From Oceanibacterium hippocampi (GTDB lineage Bacteria > Pseudomonadota > Alphaproteobacteria > Sneathiellales > Sneathiellaceae), in NCBI RefSeq assembly GCF_900172325.1, contig NZ_FWFR01000001.1, positions 1,690,335-1,754,334 of the forward strand: a stretch of 64,000 bases of DNA. Direction: 5' to 3'. This document shows positions 8,392-15,537 of this stretch, piece by piece. A model generated the notes under the pieces. The model saw only the letters and a list, made by a program, of their open reading frames with translations, made no database searches and had not been told where the DNA came from. The position numbers and the translations under genes were made by a program. Positions within the stretch are counted from its first letter, which is position 1; each line of letters begins with the position of its first letter.

Positions 8392-10233
8392 GTGAGCTTT
8401 TTCGTCGTTCAGTTCCTCACCGGGCTGGCCAGCGCGGCGTCGCTGTTTCTCGTCGCCTGCGGCCTGTCGATCATCTTCGGCGTCACCCGGATCGTGAATT
8501 TCGCGCATGGCTCCTTCTACATGCTGGGCGCCTATCTGGCGGCGACCATCGTCGCCACCCTGCCGGTCGGGATCTTCAGCTACTGGGGGTCGGTGCTGGT
8601 CGCGGCACTCGTCGTCGGCCTGATCGGCATCGTCGTCGAGATCGTCGTCCTGCGGCGGATCTACCACGCGCCGGAACTGTTCCAGCTCGTCGCCACTTTC
8701 GGCGTGGTCCTCGTCGTGCAGGACCTCACGCTGGCGATCTGGGGTCCGGCCGACAAGCTTGGCCCGCTGGCGCCCGGGCTCGACAGCGCGGTCAATATCG
8801 GTGGCCAGCTCCTGCCCGAATACGACGTCGCGCTGATCATCCTCGGCCCCGCCGTGCTCGGCCTGCTGTGGCTGCTGTTCCACCGCACCCGCTGGGGCAC
8901 GCTGGTCCGCGCGGCGACCCAGGACCGCGAGATGGTCGGCGCGCTCGGCGTCAACCAGCGCCGCATCTTCACCTCGGTCTTCTTCCTCGGCGCCTGCCTT
9001 GCCGGGCTCGGCGGCGCGGTGCAGATCCCGCGTGAGCCGATCAGCCTGATGATGGACCTGAACGTCATCGCCGAGGTCTTCGTGGTCGTCGTCATCGGCG
9101 GCATGGGCAGCATCCTCGGCGCCTTCCTGGCGGCGGTGATCATCGGCGAACTGAATGCCTTCGGCATCCTGATCTTCCCCGAGATCACGCTGGTACTGCT
9201 GTTCCTGGTGATGGCGGTGGTACTGGTGATCCGCCCGCGCGGCCTGCTCGGCAAGCCCGAGCTGACGGTCGGCGCGCAGCCGGCGCAGATCGCCGCGATC
9301 CATCTGCCCGGCCCGGCGACCAAGCTCGCGATGGGCGTATTGTTCGCCGTGCTGGCACTGGTGCCGCTGTTCGCCGGCGACTTCCTGCTGGTCCTGCTGA
9401 TCGAGGTCATGCTGCTCGCGCTGTTCGCCGCCAGCCTGCATTTCATCATGGGCAACGGCGGCATGGTGTCGTTCGGCCACGCCGCCTATTTCGGGATCGG
9501 CGCCTATGGCGCGGCACTCGCCGTCGTCCATTCGGACAGCCCGATGGAGCTTGCGCTGGTGCTGGCGCCGACCGCGGCGGGGCTTGCCGGCCTGGTCTTC
9601 GGCTGGTTCTGCGTGCGCCTGTCCGGCGTCTATTTCGCGATGTTGAGCCTCGCCTTCGCGCAGATCGCCTGGTCGGTCGTGTTCCAGTGGTACGAGGTGA
9701 CCGGCGGCGACGACGGCCTGCTCGGGATCTGGCCGTCCGAATGGGCGAGCGACCGCTTCGCCTTCTACTACCTGTCGCTGATCATCGTCGCTGGCGGCGT
9801 GCTGATGCTGCGGCGGATGATCTTCTCGCCGTTCGGCTACGCGCTGCGCGCGGGCCGGGATTCGCCGCTCCGCAGCGACGCCATCGGCATCAACCTGCGC
9901 CACCAGCAATGGGCCTCGATCGTCATCGCCGGTGCCTTCGCGGGCCTCGCGGGCGGGCTCTACGCCTTTTCCAAGGGAAGCGTCTTCCCCGACGCGATGT
10001 CGATCCCGCGCTCGGTCGACGCGCTGGTCATGGTGCTGCTCGGCGGCGTCGACACGCTGGCCGGGCCGCTGGTCGGCGCGGCCGCCCTGATCGGCCTGGA
10101 GGACGCCATCTCGCGCTTCGACTACTGGCGCCTGATCCTCGGGCTGGTGATCATCCTGATCTGCGTGACCGCGCCGAACGGCATCGTCGGCTCGCTCAAG
10201 CTCGCCTTCGCCGGCCGGAGGGAACGCGAATGA
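8392..10233 (+). CDS. Fused LivH-LivM permease of a branched-chain-type ABC importer
   Basis: A 613-residue integral membrane protein starting at GTG 8392 behind a GGGAGAGG ribosome-binding site. The N-terminal half (to about residue 290) is LivH-like (GLSIIFGVTRIVNFAHGSFYMLGAY; VVVVIGGMGSILGAFLAA). The C-terminal half is LivM-like (FGHAAYFGIGAYGAAL; RSDAIGINLRHQQWASIVIAGAFAGLAGGLYAF). Normally these are two genes of about 300 residues each; here they are one chain. It forms the membrane channel for the solute delivered by the preceding binding protein and is powered by the two ATPases that follow. It overlaps the LivG-type gene by 4 nt, so expression should be coupled. Confidence 0.9.
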   Translation: MSFFVVQFLTGLASAASLFLVACGLSIIFGVTRIVNFAHGSFYMLGAYLAATIVATLPVGIFSYWGSVLVAALVVGLIGIVVEIVVLRRIYHAPELFQLVATFGVVLVVQDLTLAIWGPADKLGPLAPGLDSAVNIGGQLLPEYDVALIILGPAVLGLLWLLFHRTRWGTLVRAATQDREMVGALGVNQRRIFTSVFFLGACLAGLGGAVQIPREPISLMMDLNVIAEVFVVVVIGGMGSILGAFLAAVIIGELNAFGILIFPEITLVLLFLVMAVVLVIRPRGLLGKPELTVGAQPAQIAAIHLPGPATKLAMGVLFAVLALVPLFAGDFLLVLLIEVMLLALFAASLHFIMGNGGMVSFGHAAYFGIGAYGAALAVVHSDSPMELALVLAPTAAGLAGLVFGWFCVRLSGVYFAMLSLAFAQIAWSVVFQWYEVTGGDDGLLGIWPSEWASDRFAFYYLSLIIVAGGVLMLRRMIFSPFGYALRAGRDSPLRSDAIGINLRHQQWASIVIAGAFAGLAGGLYAFSKGSVFPDAMSIPRSVDALVMVLLGGVDTLAGPLVGAAALIGLEDAISRFDYWRLILGLVIILICVTAPNGIVGSLKLAFAGRRERE

Positions 10234-10976
10234 GTGTCCTGGAGGTCGAACGACTGGTGAAGAAGTTCGGCGGCGTCGCCGCCGTTCGCGAAGTCAGCTT
10301 CTCGCTCGGCGAGGGCGAGATCCTCGCCCTGATCGGTCCGAACGGGGCCGGCAAGTCGACCTGCTTCAACATGCTGAACGGGCAGCTGCGGCCGGATTCC
10401 GGCCGTATCCGCCTGCTCGGCCGGGATACGGTCGGCCTGAGCCCGCGCCAGGTCTGGCGTCGCGGCGTCGGGCGGACCTTCCAGATCACCGCCACCTTCA
10501 CCTCGATGAGCGTGCGCGAGAATGTCCAGATGGCGCTGCTGTCGCACCACCGACGGCTGTACGCGCTGGTCCCGCTGGCGGCCCGGCAATACCGGGAAGA
10601 GGCGGAGCGGATCCTCGATCTCGTCGGCATCGCCGACCAGGCCGAACGGTCCTGCGGCGTGCTCGCCTACGGCGATCTCAAGAAGGTCGAGCTCGCGGTC
10701 GCGCTCGCCAACGAACCGCGCCTGCTGCTGATGGACGAGCCGACTGCCGGGATGGCGCCGCGCGAGCGGATCGAGCTGATGGCGCTGACCGCCGATATCG
10801 TCCGCAAGCAGGGCATCAGCGTGCTTTTCACCGAGCACGACATGGACGTGGTCTTCACCCATGCCGACCGGATCATGGTGCTGAACCGGGGCGAACTGGT
10901 CGCCGAGGGGGCGCCGCAGGCGGTGCGCGAGGACCCGCTGGTCAAACAGATCTATCTCGGAGCCGGTCATGCTTGA
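10230..10976 (+). CDS. ABC transporter ATP-binding protein, LivG type
   Basis: A 248-residue nucleotide-binding subunit. The start is the ATG at 10230 overlapping the permease stop (ATGA); an in-frame upstream start lies deep inside the permease gene and is not credible. Walker A is GPNGAGKST (about residues 37-45), and the Walker B segment reads LLLMDEPTAGMAPRER. LivG-specific features include the RTFQITATFTSMSVRENV segment and the GDLKKVELAVALA stretch in place of a canonical LSGGQ. With the LivF-type subunit it forms the ATPase pair of the importer. It overlaps the LivF gene by 8 nt. Confidence 0.92.
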   Translation: MSVLEVERLVKKFGGVAAVREVSFSLGEGEILALIGPNGAGKSTCFNMLNGQLRPDSGRIRLLGRDTVGLSPRQVWRRGVGRTFQITATFTSMSVRENVQMALLSHHRRLYALVPLAARQYREEAERILDLVGIADQAERSCGVLAYGDLKKVELAVALANEPRLLLMDEPTAGMAPRERIELMALTADIVRKQGISVLFTEHDMDVVFTHADRIMVLNRGELVAEGAPQAVREDPLVKQIYLGAGHA

Positions 10977-11670
10977 GGCGAGCGGTATCGACGCCTTCTA
11001 CGGTCAGGCGCATATCCTGCACGGCGTCGGCCTGTCGGTCGGCCGCGGCGAGGTGCTGGCGCTGCTCGGGCGCAACGGCGCCGGCAAGTCGACGACGATG
11101 AAGAGCATCATCGGGCTGGTCAGGCCGGCGGCCGGCAGCGTCCGGCTCGACGGGGCCGAGCTGGCCGGCCTGCCGCCGCACGAGATCGCCCGCGCCGGCA
11201 TCGGCTACGTGCCGGAGGAGCGCCGGGTGTTCACCGAGCTGACGGTGATGGAGAACCTGTCCGTCGGGCTCCAGCCGGCCCGCGACAGCACGCCGACCTG
11301 GACGCCGGAGCGGCTTTTCGAGCTCTTCCCGAACCTTGCCGAGATGCGCGACCGGCAGGGCGGCCGGATGTCGGGTGGCGAGCAGCAGATGCTCACCATC
11401 GCGCGGACGCTAATGGGCAATCCGCGGGTCATCCTGCTCGACGAGCCGTCCGAGGGCCTTGCACCCGTCATTGTCGACCAGATGGCGCGGACGGTGCAGG
11501 AGCTGAAGCGCGACGGTTTGACCGTCCTGCTTTCCGAGCAGAACCTGCATTTCGCCTCCGCCGTCGCCGACCGGGCGACGATCATCGAGAAGGGCATCAT
11601 CCGCTACAGCGGGACGATGGCGGCGCTGGCCGCGGACGAGGAGGCGCGCGCCGCCTATCTCACGGTCTAG
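10969..11670 (+). CDS. ABC transporter ATP-binding protein, LivF type
   Basis: A 233-residue subunit with Walker A GRNGAGKST, signature MSGGEQQML, Walker B VILLDEPSEGLAP and the LivF hallmark GYVPEERRVFTELTVMENL. Length and motifs are standard for the second ATPase of LivFGHMK-type importers. The gene starts 8 nt inside the preceding ATPase gene and ends the operon; the next gene begins about 140 bp later and encodes an unrelated signalling protein. No clear terminator was seen after it. Confidence 0.92.
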   Translation: MLEASGIDAFYGQAHILHGVGLSVGRGEVLALLGRNGAGKSTTMKSIIGLVRPAAGSVRLDGAELAGLPPHEIARAGIGYVPEERRVFTELTVMENLSVGLQPARDSTPTWTPERLFELFPNLAEMRDRQGGRMSGGEQQMLTIARTLMGNPRVILLDEPSEGLAPVIVDQMARTVQELKRDGLTVLLSEQNLHFASAVADRATIIEKGIIRYSGTMAALAADEEARAAYLTV

Positions 11671-11813
11671 CGCCGGCGCGACGGTCGCTGCATCCGGCGG
11701 CTGGCGAAATCCGCGGGTGGCCGTATGATGGTGCTCGACTTTCCGGCATGACATCGTTATCCACTGACGGAATGGTTGTCTGGCGCTCGCCATTGTAAAC
11801 CGGCTTTCGATTC

Positions 11814-12365
11814 ATGCAGAGTTACGATCTTTCGCGGTTCTCGGTCCTCGTGGTCGAGGACAATAAGTACATCACCTCGTTACTTGTGATGTGTATGCGG
11901 GTCCTTGGCGTCGGAACGGTCAAGATGGCCACCGACGGCGGCCAGGCGATCGAACTGCTCAAGCTTATGAAGACCGATCCGGTTCGCGCCGGCATGCAGA
12001 ACGTCGATCTGGTCCTCTCGAACTGGCAGATGGCGCCGGTTGACGGGTTGATGTTCCTGCGCTGGATCCGCCGCCACAAGGAAAGCCCCAATCGGTTCGT
12101 TCCCTTCGTGATGATCACCGGTTATGCCGATCCGGAGCATGTCGCGGCGGCCCGCGATCTCGGCGTGACCGACATGCTGGCCAAGCCGTTCTCGATCAAT
12201 TCAGTGGCAGACAAACTGGTCACGCTCATCGAGCGCCCCCGCCAGTTCATCCATACGGCGGACTATTTCGGCCCCGATCGCAGGCGGCGCGCGCTACCCC
12301 ATGCCGGCGAGGATCGGCGCAAGCTCGACGACAAGTCGCCGACCGTGGAGGTCGTCTATGAATAA
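11814..12365 (+). CDS. Receiver-domain protein with Asn at the phosphoacceptor position
   Basis: A 183-residue single-receiver protein without an output domain. The acidic pocket E15-D16 (VVEDN), the switch Thr102 (ITGY) and Lys124 (LAKPF) are in place. The position that should be the phosphorylated Asp reads N70 in VDLVLSNWQM (codon AAC at about 12021-12023). The C-terminal tail carries HTADYFGPDRRRR, a motif I recall from alphaproteobacterial receiver proteins. The gene overlaps the following HPt gene by 8 nt, so the two are probably made together. By family knowledge a D-to-N receiver cannot be phosphorylated normally, and it may act as a phosphorylation-independent binding partner or be locked in one state. 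A sequencing error is the main alternative. Confidence 0.85.
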   Translation: MQSYDLSRFSVLVVEDNKYITSLLVMCMRVLGVGTVKMATDGGQAIELLKLMKTDPVRAGMQNVDLVLSNWQMAPVDGLMFLRWIRRHKESPNRFVPFVMITGYADPEHVAAARDLGVTDMLAKPFSINSVADKLVTLIERPRQFIHTADYFGPDRRRRALPHAGEDRRKLDDKSPTVEVVYE

Positions 12366-12906
12366 GCGCCGTGACCCGAATGCGCCGCCGGTCAAGGTCC
12401 GCATCTACCGGTTCCGCAACCGCCTGAGGGAAAAGGCCGGCGGCCTCGCCGGAAGCGGGGGGGGCAACGGCGGCGCGGCCGAGGGTGGCCGGATCCCCGC
12501 CGAACTGATCGCCAAGGCGCAGGCCGAGTTCGAGAAACTGTCGGAGGATTATCCCGACTGGGTGCAGAAGAATCTCGAGGACCTCCACGGGATCGTCGAG
12601 GAGGCCGAGGCCGACGAGAGCCGGCGGGCGGCACTCTTCAAGCGCATCCAGGAAGTGGCGCACGAACTGAAGGGCCAGGGCGGTACCTTCGGCTATCCGC
12701 TGATCAGCCGGTTCGGCGCCTCGCTCGACGCCTTCACGGGGCCCACCGCCGGCCGCAGCGACAACCACGTCAAGATCGTGAAGGCCCATGTCGACGCCAT
12801 GATCGCGACGATCAGGGCGCGGGTGTCCGGCGATGGCGGGGCGATCGGCGACGAACTCACCAGGACGCTGGACGCGGCCATCGCGAAATACGCCAAGCGG
12901 ACCTGA
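12358..12906 (+). CDS. HPt-domain phosphotransfer protein
   Basis: A 182-residue protein. The ATG at 12358 is preferred over an in-frame ATG at 12301, which lies inside the receiver gene. After a basic, glycine-rich N-terminus (to about residue 45) comes a helical bundle holding the HPt signature AHELKGQGGTFGYPLIS, with H102 as the predicted phosphorylated histidine. HPt modules shuttle phosphoryl groups between hybrid kinases and receivers in the cytoplasm. Its overlap with the receiver gene suggests they are partners, which makes the missing receiver aspartate more interesting. No cognate kinase lies beside it. Confidence 0.82.
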   Translation: MNKRRDPNAPPVKVRIYRFRNRLREKAGGLAGSGGGNGGAAEGGRIPAELIAKAQAEFEKLSEDYPDWVQKNLEDLHGIVEEAEADESRRAALFKRIQEVAHELKGQGGTFGYPLISRFGASLDAFTGPTAGRSDNHVKIVKAHVDAMIATIRARVSGDGGAIGDELTRTLDAAIAKYAKRT

Positions 12907-13004
12907 CGACAGCCGGTCCTGGACCACGGGGTCCCGGCGGCTCTTCCGGCCGAGCGCGCCCCGGGCTATGCTTCCGCGCGGATAATGCGGAACGGGAGCG
13001 GCGG

Positions 13005-13739
13005 ATGGATCGCAAGGAACTCGGGCGCGCGCTGGCGCGGGAAATGCCGGTCGTACCGGCCGATCTCGATCTCGCCGGCGGCGCGGGCAGCGGCTTCGGC
13101 CTGGTCATCGTCGACGAGGTGAACGGCTTCGCGACCGTCGGCGCCGGCAACCTGGCGCCGCCCGTGCCGAACGCGCAGGTCGCGGCCATGGTCGCCGAGA
13201 CCGATCGCCTGGCGCGCGCCTTTGCCGGCCAGGGCTGGCCGGTCCTCGCCTTCCTCGACACCCATGTGCCCGGCAAGCCCGAGCCGCCCTATCCGCCGCA
13301 CTGCGAGGCGGGGACGGGCGAGGAGGAACTGGTGCCCGAACTGCAATGGCTGCATGACGAGCGGCACGCGACGCTGGTCCGCAAGGACTGCATCAACGGC
13401 TTCGTCGGCGCGACCCGCCCGGACGGGTCGAACGCGGTCGCCGACTGGGTCGCGGCGAACGGGCTCCGCCACTTGCTGGTGGTCGGCATCTGCACCGATA
13501 TCTGCGTCATGGACTTCGTCCTCACCGCGCTCTCCGCGCGGAATCACGGAATGCTGGCACCGCTCGAGGAAATCCATGTCTACGACGCCGGCTGCTCGAC
13601 CTACGACCTGCCGCGCGAGGTCGCGGAGAGCCTTGACCTGCCGGCGACGGCGGCTCACCCGCAGGACCTGACCCACCATCTCGGGCTCTATTTCATGGCG
13701 TCGCGCGGGGCCAGGCTGGTCGGTGAGGTTAGCGTTTGA
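13005..13739 (+). CDS. Cysteine hydrolase of the isochorismatase superfamily, probable plant-type nicotinamidase
   Basis: A 244-residue protein. The catalytic triad of the superfamily is visible as D37 (VIVDEVNGF), K127 (LVRKDCINGF) and C167 (GICTDICVMDF). D85 and H87 (FLDTHVPG) with H99 fit the metal site of nicotinamidases. The GICTDICVMDFVLTALSARN segment resembles plant nicotinamidases (NIC1 type) more than bacterial PncA. The reaction would be hydrolysis of nicotinamide to nicotinate and ammonia. This fits the nicotinate-like catabolic cluster at the left of the window, although about 1.3 kb of signalling genes intervene. Other amide substrates of the superfamily cannot be excluded. Confidence 0.72.
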   Translation: MDRKELGRALAREMPVVPADLDLAGGAGSGFGLVIVDEVNGFATVGAGNLAPPVPNAQVAAMVAETDRLARAFAGQGWPVLAFLDTHVPGKPEPPYPPHCEAGTGEEELVPELQWLHDERHATLVRKDCINGFVGATRPDGSNAVADWVAANGLRHLLVVGICTDICVMDFVLTALSARNHGMLAPLEEIHVYDAGCSTYDLPREVAESLDLPATAAHPQDLTHHLGLYFMASRGARLVGEVSV

Positions 13740-13827
13740 GGCGGTAATTTTCTCAAGGCTCAATGAGCGAACTCTCGCGAAAATTGAGATTGCGAAACGC
13801 CAATAGATTGATCTTGTTGTGATTGCT

Positions 13828-13849
13828 CCTGCAAATTTACAATTGCAGG
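13828..13849. repeat. Inverted repeat in AT-rich intergenic DNA
   Basis: CCTGCAA (13828-13834) and TTGCAGG (13843-13849) form a perfect 7-bp inverted repeat around an 8-nt AT loop. It lies between the nicotinamidase gene and the toxin-antitoxin-like pair. It could terminate the upstream transcript weakly (no T-run) or bind a regulator. Confidence 0.35.
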
Positions 13850-13888
13850 TGTGTGGATTTTATCGCCCAAATTTATAGAGCATTGCAA

Positions 13889-13919
13889 TGTTGACATTTG
13901 TTAACATAAATGGCATATG
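13889..13919 (+). promoter_or_regulatory. Promoter with two tandem palindromes for the toxin-antitoxin-like pair
   Basis: TTGACA (13891-13896) and CATATG (13914-13919) are spaced 17 bp. The -10 ends 11 nt before the ATG at 13931 and no Shine-Dalgarno is visible, so the message may be nearly leaderless. Overlapping the -35 are two near-identical palindromes, TGTTGACA (13889-13896) and TGTTAACA (13899-13906), offset by exactly 10 bp or one helical turn. This layout is typical of autorepression by a small dimeric DNA-binding protein such as the one encoded downstream. Confidence 0.5.
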
Positions 13920-13930
13920 GTTTTTAGCAG

Positions 13931-14173
13931 ATGGCTAGGCCACGTCAACCGAGTAAGGAGGTGGAAGATGCGGTCTCCTATGCTGAAGAACTTAACTGGA
14001 AAGTTCGCATGCTAGGGCATTGGGGGAGATTGTTTTGCCCTCATGCGGATCGAGACGGTTGCCAAGTGGGTGTATTCAGTACGCCGAAAAGCCCTAGTGA
14101 TCATGCCAGACAAATTCGCAGAGCTATTGATCGATGCCCTCATGGAAAGGAGGCTGACGATGACTTGCTATGA
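13931..14173 (+). CDS. Small HicA-like protein, putative toxin of a two-gene module
   Basis: An 80-residue protein (EVEDAVSYAEELNWKV, GHWGRLFCPHADRDGCQVGVFSTPKSPSDHARQIRRAIDRC). The order of a short helix, a G-H-containing strand pair and a final STPKxPxDHARQIRRA helix resembles the small dsRNA-binding-like fold of HicA mRNA interferases, with H29 as the possible catalytic residue. Three cysteines and a histidine (CPH, GCQ, RCPHG) could bind metal. Base composition is lower in GC than the flanks, suggesting acquisition. It overlaps the next gene by 14 nt. The toxin assignment is inference from size, fold-like pattern and gene pairing. Confidence 0.55.
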   Translation: MARPRQPSKEVEDAVSYAEELNWKVRMLGHWGRLFCPHADRDGCQVGVFSTPKSPSDHARQIRRAIDRCPHGKEADDDLL

Positions 14174-14639
14174 ATTTAGCCTGATCGCTTCCGGCCTCAA
14201 TCCGGCAGCGGATGATTTTGAGCAACGGTTTTTCGACGCTGGTTGCGATGACGCGACTATCTCTTTCCAAAAGGGTCACATTATCCTTGACTTCGCTAGG
14301 GCGGCGGCGACTTTCGACGATGCAATAGAAACTGCGATTGCCAATGTCGTGGCTGCTGGTGCAACGGTCGATCGGATTGAGCCCGATCCGCTGGTCAGCC
14401 TCTCGGACATGGCGACCCGCACAGGAATGTCGCGAGCGGCGATGACGCAATATGCCAAGGGCCAGCGTGGTCGCGGCTTCCCGCCACCGATCGCACGGGT
14501 GACAACGGACAGTCCTCTCTGGGACTGGGCCACGGTCGCCAACTGGTTTTGCAGGAAGCACAAGCTGCCGCCGGACGCCGTTGCCGCCGCGGAGACGGTG
14601 AAGCGGGTGAACGCGCGATTCTTCGGCGGTGGGCGCTGA
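14160..14639 (+). CDS. Helix-turn-helix DNA-binding protein, putative antitoxin/autorepressor
   Basis: A 159-residue protein whose ATG at 14160 has a strong AAGGAGG site within the upstream gene; an in-frame ATG at 14043 would lie inside that gene without a ribosome-binding site. The N-terminal half (FSLIASGLNPAADDFEQRFFDAGCDDATIS) is an alpha/beta domain of unknown role. Residues from about 85 (SLSDMATRTGMSRAAMTQYAKGQRG) form an HTH, followed by FPPPIARVTTDSPLWDWATVANWF, a pattern recurring in small regulators. As the second gene of an overlapping pair it fits an antitoxin that binds the tandem palindromes at 13889-13906. Identity with a named antitoxin family is not established. Confidence 0.62.
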   Translation: MTCYEFSLIASGLNPAADDFEQRFFDAGCDDATISFQKGHIILDFARAAATFDDAIETAIANVVAAGATVDRIEPDPLVSLSDMATRTGMSRAAMTQYAKGQRGRGFPPPIARVTTDSPLWDWATVANWFCRKHKLPPDAVAAAETVKRVNARFFGGGR

Positions 14640-14781
14640 TCCGTTCATTGCGGGAACGCTGAATTCGCGACTTGATCGGTATGGGCGACTATAGGACGAG
14701 CCGATTATTGGAAGTCAAAGGCGCGGATCCGCTGCTATGAATCGGGCGGCATATTGACATTCTGAGTGAGCCGTGCGGGCG

Positions 14782-15429
14782 CTAGGAACATGCGGTTTCG
14801 AGCCAATCCTGCAGGGCCTGCCCGGCGACCGTGATATGTTGTTCCAGGAGGTTCAGGGCCGCCGGCTTGTCGCGTCGCCGGCAGGCGTCGAGTAGCGCCC
14901 GGTGCTCGTCGTTCGACCGCTTGTCGTAGTCGAGGGCCCGGATCGCCAGCCGCAGGTAACGATCGGAGAGATCGTTCAGCCCGGCCACATGGGCAAGCAG
15001 GCGGGGCCGCCCGCAGGCCTCGTAAAGCGTCATGTGGAAAGCCTTGTTGAGACGGCCGAACGCGGCCAGGTCGCCGGCCTCGACGGACTCCTGGAGGCGC
15101 GCCGCGCGATCGATCCGGGCGTTCGAAAGCTCGGGTATGGCGAGGCGGAGCGCCAGTGTCTCGGCGGCGACCCGCATCTCGTAGATCTCGCCGACCTCGC
15201 GCGGGTCGAGCGGCGCGACCGACGCGCCCTTGTTCGGAACCAGCAGGACAAGCCCCTCGGTCTCCAGCACGCGCAGCGCCTCGCGCACCGGCATGCGGCT
15301 GGTGCCGAGCTGCTCGGCGATGACGTCCTGGCGCAGCGGTTCGCCGGGCGCATAGCGGCCCGCGATGATCATCTCGCGCAGTTTCCGGGCGACCTGCCGC
15401 GCCTGGTCGCCTGACCCGGATCGATCCAT
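14782..15429 (-). CDS. GntR-family transcriptional regulator, FadR/FCD type
   Basis: A 215-residue regulator with an N-terminal winged helix (LREMIIAGRYAPGEPLRQDVIAEQLGTSRMPVREALRVLETEGLV) and a C-terminal all-helical FCD ligand domain whose metal-binding positions are partly visible (D/E near MRVAAE, H in NKAFHMTLYEACG, H in DEHRALLDA). It is divergent from the aminotransferase gene and shares a roughly 110-bp intergenic region containing TTGGATCCAA-type elements. It is probably a repressor of the aminotransferase-dipeptidase operon that releases DNA on binding an organic acid or amino acid. The effector is not predictable. Confidence 0.9.
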   Translation of the reverse strand: MDRSGSGDQARQVARKLREMIIAGRYAPGEPLRQDVIAEQLGTSRMPVREALRVLETEGLVLLVPNKGASVAPLDPREVGEIYEMRVAAETLALRLAIPELSNARIDRAARLQESVEAGDLAAFGRLNKAFHMTLYEACGRPRLLAHVAGLNDLSDRYLRLAIRALDYDKRSNDEHRALLDACRRRDKPAALNLLEQHITVAGQALQDWLETACS

Positions 15430-15509
15430 ATCTGCTCCCGTCCCGTCCTTCGCCGACCTTCATGCCGGCGGATTGACACAACTGCTAGCCTGATTTACCA
15501 CTACATTCA

Positions 15510-15537
15510 ATATTGGATCCAAAAAAGGATATTGGAT
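15510..15537. promoter_or_regulatory. Candidate GntR operator: palindrome and repeated half-site
   Basis: TTGGATCCAA (15513-15522) is a perfect 10-bp palindrome of the form bound by FCD-type GntR regulators. The half-site ATATTGGAT occurs twice in direct orientation, at 15510-15518 and 15529-15537, 19 bp apart, the second touching the aminotransferase start codon. Binding here would block translation-proximal transcription of the plus-strand operon. Confidence 0.55.
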
